A stretch of DNA of 64,000 nt, taken from the NCBI GenBank assembly GCA_016712285.1, contig JADJRK010000001.1, forward strand, positions 3,410,001-3,474,000, written 5' to 3'. The stretch is from Planctomycetota bacterium (lineage in GTDB: Bacteria; Planctomycetota; UBA8742; UBA2392). The translations under genes and the position numbers were made by a program. This document shows positions 12,282-20,576 of this stretch, piece by piece (the stretch's first letter is position 1; the number at the start of each line of letters is the position of its first letter). The notes below the pieces were generated by a model. The model was not told the origin of the DNA and did no database searches. It saw only the letters and a list, made by a program, of their open reading frames with translations.

Positions 12282-14657
12282 TCAGGGCACCGCGTAGCCG
12301 TCGTTCTTCATCTGCTTGGTGATTTCGTCGAGGGCTTTCGTGAACGCTTCTTTGGCCTGCCCGACCAGCGCGAAATTGTCGTACTTGCCGGGGTGCGCCT
12401 GCTTCAGCGAACTCAGCAGGATTTCGCTGACGGTGTCACGATTGCTGCCCGGCTCAGCGTTCTCGCGCAGTTTCTCAATCGCGACGGGCATCCACAGGTC
12501 GCGCAGCGGCCCTGAGGCGCCCGTTGCCAGGCGCGCTTTCTCTTCTTCCGGCAGGCCGTTCTTGAGCGCGCTGGAAATGCTGCGCCCGAACTCGCCCTTG
12601 ACTGCCGCGGTCAAGCCGCCGCGAAACACCTGGTACTCGCGGGTCGCAGCCTCATCGCTGCTCCATGACTTGGACTGCTCAAGCGCCACGATAATCAGCG
12701 CGATGCGCACGGCGTGCGTCTCAATGATCGGCTGGAAGGCGGTGTTGATGACCTCAACGCGAGAGCCCTTGAGCGCCTGTAGATAGCCCAGCACATCTTT
12801 GTCGCCATACTGGGTACCCAGCAGTTCTTTGAGAAGGGCCGCGTGCTCGACTGCTGATTTGTTCAACCTTGCAAGCAGCGAACGCAGTGCGTCGCGCAGG
12901 GTGCGCGGGTCGTCTGGGTTTTCGGGCAGCACGGCCTCGGTGCTGCGGGCGCGCTCGAGCAGTCGCCGCTGCAACTCGCTGGCGGGCTCAGGCGCGACGC
13001 CCATTTCCTGGTACACCTGGATCAGCTTGATCAGGACCTGCGCAGAAGTCTCGGGGCCGCCCAGCAGGCGCGTGTACAGGGCGCTCAGCTTCTCGGACAG
13101 CGGCGGCTTGGACAACTGGTCAAGCACCGCGGCGTCTTTGCTCTTGGGGATGGCTTCACGCAGCGTTGACAGCGCGCCAAGCGACACGCGTTCCTGGTCG
13201 GTGGACGGAATCTCGGTGCAGCCCAACTGAACGAGCGATGCCGTGCAGGCGACAATGTCTACGTTGCGCAGGCGCGCCAGGTAAGCCAGCGTGTCACATG
13301 CCCGCACAGCCAGGTCGGCATAGCGCTTGCGTGCCGGGGCTTCCAGCGTGGCAGCCAGCTTGTCGGCGGTCAGTTTCAGCAGCCGGTCAAGCTCGGCAAT
13401 GATGGCCCGTGCGGCTTCGGACTGGTCAGCGTCGGCAATGACACTGCGTGCCTGGGTAATCAGCGTCTCGAGCAACGTGTTGCTTCGTGCCTCTACTCCA
13501 TCGAGCTCTGCACGCAGCAACTCGGTCAGGCGTGTTGCAGCCAGTGGTGAGTTCAAGCCACGTACCAGTTCAAGCCTCAAGTCTGAACTGATGCCGTTGG
13601 CAGCCAGGCACTGGTCAATGAACGGAAACGCAAGCGCGGGTTTTCCGCACTCGGCCAGCGCATTGGCGCAGCTCTTGCGCAACTCTTCGGGCTCAGTCCC
13701 GGTGTTCAGCACCTTGCCCAGGGCCTCAATGGGTGCCTTGGCCGCGTCGTCGGTCAAACTGGGCTTGAGAAGTTCCTTCAGCAGCTTCACGGCTTCGAGT
13801 CGCACCAGCAGGTACTTGGCCTCATTCAGGCGAATGACCAGGGCGTTGACGTCGCCGCGTTCATCTTTGCGCATGCGCTCAAGCAGCACCTCGAGCAGTT
13901 CTTTCTCGATGCGCGAGCGGTCTTCTTCTGCTTTGCGCCGCGCCTCGTTCTCGCGGTCTGCAATCTCGACAATCAGGTCAAGCTCGGACTTGCCGTCCAG
14001 CCACGTCGCCCATTCTTCGGCAGTCTTGTGGTTCAGCAGCGCCAGGCGCGAAAGGCTGCGCATAGCCACGGTACTCAGTTCCGTTTCTTTGCGTCCAAGC
14101 GCCTCGACCAGCGGCGGGATCAGCTTGGCAGCACCGGCAGCACCCCCGATGCGACGACCTGCGCTGGCGGCGGCCGCGATTCGTTCGCCGGCGACTTCAG
14201 ACTTCAGCATGGTAGTGATCACCGGTAGCGCGGCGCGCTTGTAGGCGACGACGGCTTCGCCCGCGATGCGCGCGTTGTCGCCCGGGTCGTTGGCGGCGAG
14301 TACCAGCGCCGGTATGAAGCACGCATGACGCGCAGCTTCGTTGTCGCGGACGTATTCAAGCAGGTCCTTGAACACGTCTTCAGGCTTCTTGTTTTTCAGA
14401 ATGCTGAGCAGCGGGTCCGGGTCGCGCTTCTGGTCGGCGGCCTTGGTCAGGATGGCGGCAAACGCCAGACGGCGCGCCGCCTGGTCGGCTGCGGCCTGCA
14501 GTTGCTTGACTTCCTCGGCGAACGGGCTGCCTTCTTCAGGCTGCAGTTGCAGGCGCTCGTCGCCAGCCACCGCCCCGTCCTGCGCACGACAAGGGCCGCA
14601 CGCAATCAGACACAAGCCGAGGATGGCCAGCACCCGAATGGGTACCTGTCCTCGCAT
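12282..14657 (-). CDS. Large exported helical-repeat (HEAT-like) protein
   Basis: A 791-residue protein from the ATG at 14657. This start is chosen because it begins directly with a signal peptide (MRGQVPIRVLAILGLCLIACG) and has AAGGTGAT upstream; an in-frame ATG at 14696 would add 13 unrelated residues. The mature part is almost wholly alpha-helical with repeated Leu/Ala/Glu helix pairs of HEAT or Armadillo type, for example around residues 130-270 and 290-370. No catalytic motif is visible. The cysteine at the end of the signal (IACGPC) could be a lipobox. Such periplasmic HEAT proteins act as scaffolds, but the partner here is unknown. Confidence 0.65.
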   Translation of the reverse strand: MRGQVPIRVLAILGLCLIACGPCRAQDGAVAGDERLQLQPEEGSPFAEEVKQLQAAADQAARRLAFAAILTKAADQKRDPDPLLSILKNKKPEDVFKDLLEYVRDNEAARHACFIPALVLAANDPGDNARIAGEAVVAYKRAALPVITTMLKSEVAGERIAAAASAGRRIGGAAGAAKLIPPLVEALGRKETELSTVAMRSLSRLALLNHKTAEEWATWLDGKSELDLIVEIADRENEARRKAEEDRSRIEKELLEVLLERMRKDERGDVNALVIRLNEAKYLLVRLEAVKLLKELLKPSLTDDAAKAPIEALGKVLNTGTEPEELRKSCANALAECGKPALAFPFIDQCLAANGISSDLRLELVRGLNSPLAATRLTELLRAELDGVEARSNTLLETLITQARSVIADADQSEAARAIIAELDRLLKLTADKLAATLEAPARKRYADLAVRACDTLAYLARLRNVDIVACTASLVQLGCTEIPSTDQERVSLGALSTLREAIPKSKDAAVLDQLSKPPLSEKLSALYTRLLGGPETSAQVLIKLIQVYQEMGVAPEPASELQRRLLERARSTEAVLPENPDDPRTLRDALRSLLARLNKSAVEHAALLKELLGTQYGDKDVLGYLQALKGSRVEVINTAFQPIIETHAVRIALIIVALEQSKSWSSDEAATREYQVFRGGLTAAVKGEFGRSISSALKNGLPEEEKARLATGASGPLRDLWMPVAIEKLRENAEPGSNRDTVSEILLSSLKQAHPGKYDNFALVGQAKEAFTKALDEITKQMKNDGYAVP

Positions 14658-14800
14658 GGTATCACCTTGATGCTGTTGAGGATGCGCACAGCGCACCCTG
14701 TCCCGGCCCGTGTATTAAACGCTATCCCCCCATGAAATGCGAAACAAAACGCCGGCAGTAGCCCATGGTGCCGTTCTGTCTGCACGGTACCCTTCCGTTC

Positions 14801-15280
14801 ATGGAAGCGGTCATTGCCGCAATCGCGCTTGGCAGCAACGTTGGGGACCGACAAGCCGCAATGCAGGGGGCGCTGCGGGCGATTGCCCAATTGCCGGGCA
14901 CGCGCCTCATGCGGGCGTCGGACCTGATCGCGACGGCGCCCGAGGATTCGCCGCCCGGCGCCGGGGAGTTCTTGAATTCGGCAGCGCTGATTGAGACGTC
15001 GCTGGCACCACGGCAACTGCTGGATGCTCTGCTTAAGATCGAAAGGAGCCTCGGCCGGGAACGAACGCAGCGCAACGCGCCGCGCACGATCGACCTTGAC
15101 CTGCTGCTTTACGGCAGCGCGATTATAGAGGAAGAAGGCTTGCAGGTGCCGCACCCACGCATGCACGAGCGCGCGTTCGTGCTTTGGCCGCTGCTGCAGA
15201 TCGCCCCGCGCATCGCTGACCCCCGCACCGGCGAGCCCTATGCCGCGGCGTATGCACGCATCAAGGCCGCTGGGGCGTAA
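14801..15280 (+). CDS. folK: 2-amino-4-hydroxy-6-hydroxymethyldihydropteridine diphosphokinase (HPPK)
   Basis: A 159-residue folate-synthesis enzyme that transfers pyrophosphate from ATP to 6-hydroxymethyl-7,8-dihydropterin. The family hallmarks are in order: ALGSNVGDR near the N-terminus, GEFLNSA in the middle, and the active-site segment RTIDLDLLLYG followed by VPHPRMHERAFV. The start at 14801 (MEAVIAAIALGSN) matches the usual HPPK N-terminus; an upstream ATG at 14765 would add 12 atypical residues. It is divergent from the HEAT-like gene, and its 3' end overlaps the convergent Hcp-like gene by 20 bases. No other folate genes are in the window. Confidence 0.95.
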   Translation: MEAVIAAIALGSNVGDRQAAMQGALRAIAQLPGTRLMRASDLIATAPEDSPPGAGEFLNSAALIETSLAPRQLLDALLKIERSLGRERTQRNAPRTIDLDLLLYGSAIIEEEGLQVPHPRMHERAFVLWPLLQIAPRIADPRTGEPYAAAYARIKAAGA

Positions 15281-15728
15281 GGTCCGCACTGCCTTTCTTT
15301 TCGCCCTCAACGGCAATCACGCGCAGCTTTTCATACTGGAATGAAATGCTCTCGGTCATGCCAAAGCCCGGCGCCATGTCAGCGCCGTTGGGAAAGACTG
15401 AGCTGATCGTTGCGTTGATCATCTCGATGTTCATGCGAAAGACCTCAGTGCCGTCTTTCTCGGCCACCAGCTCAAGGCTTACGCTGTGCAGCACTTCGCC
15501 CGTGGCGCAAAGCCGCATCAGCACGGGCGTGGCGGCATCGGACTGGCGAAACACCGTAACGTCGTACAGGTTGGCGCGGCGCGGCTGCCCGCTGCTCAGG
15601 GGCTCGGCGTGCACGCCCAGGCTGCACGATTGCAACGGAAAGCGCGAGGGCACGGCGTCGGTGGCGCGCAGATAGCGGTCGAAGTCGGCGATCTTGAAAG
15701 ACCACTTCTTGGTCGGCTCATCGCTCAT
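15261..15728 (-). CDS. Orphan Hcp-like (TssD family) protein
   Basis: A 155-residue protein from ATG 15728, with GAGGGAT upstream. The second half follows the Hcp tube-protein pattern: a 'serine/alanine-Pro-hydrophobic' helix (TPVLMRLCATGEVL), paired beta strands (HSVSLELVAEKDG, then FRMNIEMINATISSVFP) and a closing strand (MTESISFQYEKLRVIA). These align residue by residue, by eye, with the cluster Hcp at 49276 (ASPKIFEALAKKKK, VELEFWRDN, EQVGFAYRIVEWTW). It is divergent, with an N-terminal extension and a lysine/Gln-rich tail. It sits between folK and smpB, over 20 kb from the type VI cluster. It could be a second tube subunit, an Hcp-type effector or a repurposed relative. Confidence 0.65.
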   Translation of the reverse strand: MSDEPTKKWSFKIADFDRYLRATDAVPSRFPLQSCSLGVHAEPLSSGQPRRANLYDVTVFRQSDAATPVLMRLCATGEVLHSVSLELVAEKDGTEVFRMNIEMINATISSVFPNGADMAPGFGMTESISFQYEKLRVIAVEGEKKGSADLTPQRP

Positions 15729-15766
15729 GCGATCCCTCGGCGTTGCGGACCCATCATTCTACCCCA

Positions 15767-16258
15767 TCAATGTTTGACGCGCCGGGCAATCTCGCGCTTG
15801 GCCTGCTTCTCTTTCAGTGATTCCCGTTTGTCGTACAGCTTCTTGCCCTTGCACACACCCAGCTCGATCTTTGCAAAGCCGTTCCGGAAGTAGACACTCA
15901 GCGGGATAAGCGTCAGGCCCTGTTCTTTCAGCGTCTGCCGCATGCGCAGAATCTCGCGCTTGTGCAGCAGCAGCACGCGCTTGCGCTTGGGTTCATGGCG
16001 CTCGATCTGGTTGCCGGCGTTCCATTCCGGGATCTGCAGGTTGAACAACCAGGCAGCGTACTTCTTGCGATCAACCATGGCGTAGGCGTCGCTGATGACG
16101 CAATGGCCCGCGCGCAATGACTTGACCTCGGCGCCCAGCAGCTTCAACCCTGCCTCGAAGCGGTCCATGACGTGATAGTCATGGAATGCGCGCCGATTGG
16201 TCGCTACGACCTTGCGCCCATCCGACTCGGACTTGTCCGCTTTTCCGGCCTTGGCCAT
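15767..16258 (-). CDS. smpB: SsrA-binding protein SmpB (trans-translation)
   Basis: A 163-residue protein of normal SmpB length. Typical segments are VATNRRAFHDYHV near the start, GAEVKSLRAG, the tmRNA-binding EWNAGNQIERHEPKRKRVLLLHK region, and the basic C-terminal tail KKLYDKRESLKEKQAKREI. SmpB delivers tmRNA to stalled ribosomes. The N-terminal 15 residues (Lys/Asp/Ser-rich) are a small extension. No tmRNA gene is visible next to it. It is 39 bases before the Hcp-like gene on the same strand, so the two could share a transcript. Confidence 0.97.
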   Translation of the reverse strand: MAKAGKADKSESDGRKVVATNRRAFHDYHVMDRFEAGLKLLGAEVKSLRAGHCVISDAYAMVDRKKYAAWLFNLQIPEWNAGNQIERHEPKRKRVLLLHKREILRMRQTLKEQGLTLIPLSVYFRNGFAKIELGVCKGKKLYDKRESLKEKQAKREIARRVKH

Positions 16259-16300
16259 GGCGAGACGTTAACGGGACGCGGTTGCAGGCGTAAGGGCGTG

Positions 16301-17272
16301 TCACTTGCCAAGGCTGGGCGGAAAGATCTCGTCCAGCTTCTTAGACACTTCTTCGGTGATCTGCACCTTCAGCGCGTCCAGGTTGGCTTTCAGTTGTTCC
16401 AGCCGCGTCGCGCCGGTGATCACGCTGCTGACGCCCCTCTGCACAAGGCACCACGCAATGGCCAGCTGTGCCCGGGTGACACCCATTTCGTCGGCGACAG
16501 ACTTGAACCTTTTCACGCGCTCTTTGGCGTCGTCAGTCAGGTACGCGTTGCGCAGATTCTCGCTGCGCCACAGGCGCGTTCCCTCAGGCAGTTCGTCGTC
16601 ATACTTGCCGCTCAGCAGGCCGCTTGCGAGCGGGCTCCACGTCACCAGCCCCATGCCGGTCTGCTCGGCCGTCGGCTGTACGTCGGCGTGGAAGCGCTTG
16701 CGCGACAGCAGGTTGAGCTGCGGCTGCTCAACGCGCGGCGGGTGCGCCAGCCACTCGCGCGCCGACTGGTGGGCGGCGCGAATCGTGTCGCCGTCGAACT
16801 CGCTGGTACCCCAGTACAGCACCTTGCCCTGGCGGACCAACTGATCCATGGCGAGCACGGTTTCTTCGACGGGTGTTTCGGCGTCGGGGCGGTGGCAGAA
16901 GTACAGATCGACGTACTCAGTACCGATGCGCTTGAGTGACTTGTCGATGCTCTCGATGATGTGTTTGCGGCTTAGGCCCTTGTCGTTGACATCGTCGCTC
17001 ATGGGCCAGTAGCACTTGGTACTGATGACAAGTTCGTGCCGTGGAAACTCGGCAAAGACTTTGCCCATGGAACGCTCGGCTTCGCCTTTTTCGTAGATGT
17101 CGCTGATATCGAAGAAGTTCACGCCTTGCTCATAAGCGTGAGTGATGATCGCCTTGACCGTGTCTTCGGCCTTCACGCTGGCACCGTACGTCGTCCACCC
17201 GCCAAGGCTGATGGCGCTGAGCTTCAGGCCGCTGCGACCCATCGGCCGGTACCGCATCTCTTTGTGGAACAT
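16301..17272 (-). CDS. Aldo/keto reductase, potassium-channel beta-subunit-like subgroup
   Basis: A 323-residue NADPH-dependent oxidoreductase with the (beta/alpha)8 fold. The start at 17272 is fixed by a GGAGG site six bases upstream; an ATG at 17323 lacks one. The catalytic tetrad is visible: Asp and Tyr in FFDISDIYEKGEAE, Lys in VISTKCYW and His in YFCHRPD. The cofactor-binding SVITGATRLEQLKANL segment is near the C-terminus. LSLGGW/TTYG near the start resembles the YajO/Kv-beta subgroup. The substrate cannot be predicted. It is divergently transcribed from the TPR gene. Confidence 0.9.
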   Translation of the reverse strand: MFHKEMRYRPMGRSGLKLSAISLGGWTTYGASVKAEDTVKAIITHAYEQGVNFFDISDIYEKGEAERSMGKVFAEFPRHELVISTKCYWPMSDDVNDKGLSRKHIIESIDKSLKRIGTEYVDLYFCHRPDAETPVEETVLAMDQLVRQGKVLYWGTSEFDGDTIRAAHQSAREWLAHPPRVEQPQLNLLSRKRFHADVQPTAEQTGMGLVTWSPLASGLLSGKYDDELPEGTRLWRSENLRNAYLTDDAKERVKRFKSVADEMGVTRAQLAIAWCLVQRGVSSVITGATRLEQLKANLDALKVQITEEVSKKLDEIFPPSLGK

Positions 17273-17369
17273 AGAAGCCTCCGCCTGCAACTTAGCGATA
17301 AGGCGCGCAAGGGAAACAGCCATTCGAAAGAACCGTGATCAACCGGCATTGCCTGATAAACTGCGCGCC

Positions 17370-18851
17370 ATGCACGCCGAAGTCGCCTATCTGTTCCGCC
17401 ACGCGCTGCTGCGCGATGCGGCCTATTCGCTGCAGACTCCCCGCGACCGGGCACGGCTTCACACGCTGGTGGTCGACGTGGCAGAAGCGATCTTCGGCGC
17501 CGACGAGATTGCGGCCGTGGCGGCCGACCTGGCGGACCACCTGCAATCCGCGCAGGCGCTGCGTTCCACGACTAACCTGCGTGAGCTGCGCGCGCTGGCA
17601 GAGCGTGAATTGCGATTGCTGCGTGTCGCGGCGGGACACGCCAAGGCGCGTTACTGGAACCGGGACGCTGTGGCGTTGTGGGATCGCGTGGCGGGCCACG
17701 GTGCGTCCAGCGCAATGGATCGTGTCAGCGCGCTGCTTGACGCGGGCCAGGTACTGGCGCACAGCGGGTCGCTGGAGAGTGCGCGAGAGCGCTTTGAGCA
17801 GGCATTGAGCCTTGCCACGGCTGAAGGCATGCGCAACGAAGCGGGACAAGCCCTGCGCGGCATCGGCATCACATATGCGCAGACATCCGGCCCATCGTTC
17901 GCGCTGCCGTGGGTGGAGCGCGCACTGGCGGCTTTTCGTGAAGCCGAAAATCGCAGCGGCGAGGGCTTGGCGCTGAGCAACCTGGCGCAACTGCACCGCA
18001 GCACCAGTCGCCCCGAAGAGACCCTTGTACGCATGCGCGAGGCGCGGGTCGTTCAACGTGCTGCAGGGGACAGAAAGGGCGAAGGCTCAACGGTGAACAA
18101 CCTCGCCAATGTGCTGAAAGACGTGGCGCGCCGCGAAGAGGCTGAAGCCACGTATCACGAGGGCCTGCAGATTGCACGCAGTTGTAACGACCTGCAGCTT
18201 GAAGCAACGCTCACCGGCAACCTGGCAGCCTTGTACCGCGACTGGCGGCGTTTCGACGACGCGGACCGCGAGAACCTGCATGCGCTTGAACTGGCACGCC
18301 AATGCGGCGATCTGCGCGCCATTGCCGTAGGCCTGACCAACCGTGCGATGTTGATGGCGGCCGCTGGCCGGCACGATGCTGCCATTGAGGCCTATGCCAC
18401 GGCGATCAGCGCACTGCGCGACGCCGGCGACCGCATGTGGCTGGGCATCGCCCTGCTGAACCTGGGGCTGCTGCATTGCCAGCTCAAGCAATTCACCGAA
18501 GCGGAACCCACGCTGCTCAATGCGCTATCCGTCTTCAGTGCCATGCGCGAGCGAGGATCCGAGGGCGTCGCCCGCGGCGCACTGGCCGATGTATATGCGG
18601 CGACTGCACGGGCGCAGCAGGCCGACGAGGGCTACAAGTCCGCCCTCGCCCTGCTGGAGCAGGCAGGCCAGCTTGACCAGGAAGCCGACTTTCGTGGCCA
18701 CTACGCCGTGTGGCTTCGAGGGCAGGGCGTAAACGGGCCAGCCGACGCGCAGTTCGCGCGAGCCCTGGCGGCGTACGAGAAAATCAACGACAGCCGGGGC
18801 GCCGAAAGGCTGCGCCAACGCTGGGACGAGGTCAGTTCCAAGTCAGGATGA
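17370..18851 (+). CDS. TPR protein with a STAND-ATPase-type tail, apparently lacking the ATPase
   Basis: A 493-residue protein. The ATG at 17370 is chosen because the ORF upstream of it is antisense to the aldo/keto reductase; no clear ribosome site is seen. It opens abruptly with EVAYLFRHALLRDAAYSLQ and DRARLHTLVVDVAEA, which in large regulators (AAA_16/STAND ATPases, adenylate cyclases, protein kinases) marks the end of the ATPase module. About nine tetratricopeptide repeats follow from about residue 110 to 480 (for example SNLAQLHRSTSRPEE, VNNLANVLKDVARREE, GNLAALYRDWRRFDD). No Walker A motif exists in or before the gene. It looks like a scaffold derived from a longer ancestor by loss of its N-terminal domains. 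Confidence 0.7.
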   Translation: MHAEVAYLFRHALLRDAAYSLQTPRDRARLHTLVVDVAEAIFGADEIAAVAADLADHLQSAQALRSTTNLRELRALAERELRLLRVAAGHAKARYWNRDAVALWDRVAGHGASSAMDRVSALLDAGQVLAHSGSLESARERFEQALSLATAEGMRNEAGQALRGIGITYAQTSGPSFALPWVERALAAFREAENRSGEGLALSNLAQLHRSTSRPEETLVRMREARVVQRAAGDRKGEGSTVNNLANVLKDVARREEAEATYHEGLQIARSCNDLQLEATLTGNLAALYRDWRRFDDADRENLHALELARQCGDLRAIAVGLTNRAMLMAAAGRHDAAIEAYATAISALRDAGDRMWLGIALLNLGLLHCQLKQFTEAEPTLLNALSVFSAMRERGSEGVARGALADVYAATARAQQADEGYKSALALLEQAGQLDQEADFRGHYAVWLRGQGVNGPADAQFARALAAYEKINDSRGAERLRQRWDEVSSKSG

Positions 18852-18897
18852 TCGTTGAGGGCCGACCAGTCCGACCGCAGATTTTGCCGTCGCCCGC

Positions 18898-18925
18898 TTG
18901 ACCTTGTGGAATCCGTGGGTACTGT
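18898..18925 (+). promoter_or_regulatory. Candidate promoter of rplU-rpmA
   Basis: TTGACC (18898-18903) and TACTGT (18920-18925) are separated by 16 bases, about 95 bases before the rplU start. Both boxes and the spacing resemble two other promoter candidates in this window. Confidence 0.5.
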
Positions 18926-19018
18926 TTTCGGCCCGGTTCAGGCGTTGGGCTTAGCGCGGCATTGCCGCCCCCAGCGTCTACCGATAGGCGCACGGATAGG
19001 CGCATAGAAAGAGAAGTC

Positions 19019-19333
19019 ATGTACGCAATCATTGCCGACGGTGGACGCCAGTACCGCCTTGAGAAGGGGATGGAGTTCAAGCTTGACCGGCTTGAACAGA
19101 AGCCCGGCAGCAAGATCACGCTCAACGAAGTGCTGCTGGTTGCCAACGGCGACAACGTCAAGGTCGGCGCGCCCAAGGTTGCGGGCGCCAGCGTGGAAGT
19201 GGAAGTGATCAGCGAAGTCAAGGATAAGAAGACGATCGCCTTCACCTACCGCCGCCGCAAAGCCAACAGCAAGCGCAAGCGCGGCCATCGCCAGCGCCAC
19301 ACACTGGTCAAGGTCACGGACATCAAGGGTTAA
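19019..19333 (+). CDS. rplU: 50S ribosomal protein L21
   Basis: A 104-residue protein of standard L21 length. It starts MYAIIADGGRQY and contains KVGAPKVAGASVEVEV, the basic YRRRKANSKRKRGHRQRHT segment and the closing KVTDIKG. The start at 19019 is fixed by homology and an AGAGAAG site; an upstream in-frame ATG at 18962 adds an unrelated stretch. L21 binds 23S rRNA in the large subunit. It is followed by rpmA in the conserved rplU-rpmA pair; the usual third gene, obg, is absent here. Confidence 0.98.
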   Translation: MYAIIADGGRQYRLEKGMEFKLDRLEQKPGSKITLNEVLLVANGDNVKVGAPKVAGASVEVEVISEVKDKKTIAFTYRRRKANSKRKRGHRQRHTLVKVTDIKG

Positions 19334-19384
19334 CTGAAATAGACGCGGCGACGAACAGGTCGCCCACAAGAGCGGAAAAAAGCC

Positions 19385-19636
19385 ATGGCACACAAAAAAG
19401 GCGGCGGCAGCACAGCAAACGGGCGCGACAGCAACCCCAAGTATCGGGGTCTCAAGCGCGCCGGCGGTGAATTTGTCCGCGCTGGCAACATTCTGATTCG
19501 CCAGAAGGGCACGCGCTTCCACCCCGGCAAGAATGTCGGGATGGGTCGCGACTTCACCTTGTTTGCCCTGTGTGACGGCACCATGTGTTTCTCGGGAACT
19601 ACCCGGAAAAAGGTGAACGTCCAACCCGCTGCATAG
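19385..19636 (+). CDS. rpmA: 50S ribosomal protein L27
   Basis: An 83-residue L27 with the typical MAHKKGGGSTANGRDS start, no cleavable N-terminal extension, and the KNVGMGRDFTLFA core. The N-terminus reaches the peptidyl-transferase centre. It lies 51 bases after rplU and is followed by a strong terminator, so rplU-rpmA is a closed two-gene operon. Confidence 0.98.
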   Translation: MAHKKGGGSTANGRDSNPKYRGLKRAGGEFVRAGNILIRQKGTRFHPGKNVGMGRDFTLFALCDGTMCFSGTTRKKVNVQPAA

Positions 19637-19658
19637 CCTCAACTTGGAACGATCATCA

Positions 19659-19693
19659 CGCCCGGGTCCGAAAGACCCGGGCGTTTTGTTTTG
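19659..19693 (+). terminator. Intrinsic terminator of rplU-rpmA
   Basis: A perfect 10-bp GC-rich stem (19659-19668 with 19674-19683, loop CGAAA) is followed directly by TTTTGTTTTG. This is a textbook rho-independent terminator, 22 bases after the rpmA stop. Confidence 0.92.
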
Positions 19694-19807
19694 CTTGTCA
19701 CATACGGGGGGTAGCATGCGAATGCGATGTAACTGATCACCTGCGAGTCCTGAAACTGATGTGTGTCTAACTGACGGCGGCACGACCGCCAAACCGGAGA
19801 AGAAGCC

Positions 19808-20461
19808 ATGACCGAAGCAACCGAGTACCGCGGGATCCCCCGCATCGGCGACAAAGCGCCAGACTTCGAAGCCATCACCACCGAGGGCAACCTCAAGTTC
19901 AGCGAGTGGAAGGGCGACAAATGGGCTGTACTGTTCAGCCACCCTGCTGACTTCACGCCCGTTTGCAGCACCGAGCTGACCGAGTTCGCGCGCCGCAGCA
20001 AAGAGTTTGACGGCTTGAACACCAAGCTGATCGGGCTGAGCATCGACAGCATTCACAGCCACCTGGCCTGGCGCGAGAACCTGAAAAAGATCCTCGACGT
20101 CGAAATCAACTACCCGTTGATCGCTGACCTGAACACCGCCGTGGCCCAGAAGTTCGGGCTGCTGCATCCCAACGAGAGCCAGACCGCCACGGTGCGGGCT
20201 GTGTTTGTGATCGACCCCAAGCAGACGGTGCGGGCGATCATTTACTATCCGCTGAACGTGGGCCGCAACATTGACGAAGTCGTGCGCCTGGTGCAGGCCC
20301 TGCAGACCACGGACAAGCACAGTGTCGCGGCGCCGGTCAACTGGAAGCCCGGCGACAAGGTCATTGTGCCGCCGCCCAAGACGGTCAAGGACGTGGCCGA
20401 GCGCCAGAGCCACAAAGAGTATGAACAGATCGACTTCTACCTGAACAAGAAGACGCTGTAG
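19808..20461 (+). CDS. 1-Cys-type peroxiredoxin (Prx6 / AhpC-TSA family)
   Basis: A 217-residue peroxiredoxin that reduces hydrogen peroxide and organic peroxides. The active site HPADFTPVCSTEL carries the peroxidatic cysteine near residue 49. The C-terminal domain has the Prx6-type NWKPGDKVIVPPP segment and KEYEQIDFYLNKKTL end. No resolving cysteine in the usual C-terminal VCP motif is present, which supports the 1-Cys group. The ATG at 19808 is preceded by GGAGAAG. It is monocistronic, between two terminators. Confidence 0.95.
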   Translation: MTEATEYRGIPRIGDKAPDFEAITTEGNLKFSEWKGDKWAVLFSHPADFTPVCSTELTEFARRSKEFDGLNTKLIGLSIDSIHSHLAWRENLKKILDVEINYPLIADLNTAVAQKFGLLHPNESQTATVRAVFVIDPKQTVRAIIYYPLNVGRNIDEVVRLVQALQTTDKHSVAAPVNWKPGDKVIVPPPKTVKDVAERQSHKEYEQIDFYLNKKTL

Positions 20462-20480
20462 CACCACCGTAAAGCAATCA

Positions 20481-20510
20481 AGGGCGGCCCGCTCGGGCCG
20501 CCTTTTGGTT
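20481..20510 (+). terminator. Intrinsic terminator of the peroxiredoxin gene
   Basis: An 8-bp perfect GC stem (20483-20490 with 20495-20502, four-base loop) followed by TTTT, 20 bases after the stop codon. Confidence 0.88.
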
Positions 20511-20537
20511 TGACCGTTGGTATTGCGGCCTTATGTT
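20510..20537 (+). promoter_or_regulatory. Candidate promoter of the first lipoprotein gene
   Basis: TTGACC (20510-20515), 16 bases, TATGTT (20532-20537), about 40 bases before the ATG at 20577. It begins at the tail of the preceding terminator, so the two signals abut. Confidence 0.55.
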
Positions 20538-20576
20538 GTCCTCGCTCACGAACAATCTCTGGAACAGGAAACCAAC

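Noticed and set aside
18938..20467. 509-codon minus-strand frame opposite rplU, rpmA and the peroxiredoxin gene
   Set aside because: It spans three firmly identified plus-strand genes and two intrinsic terminators.
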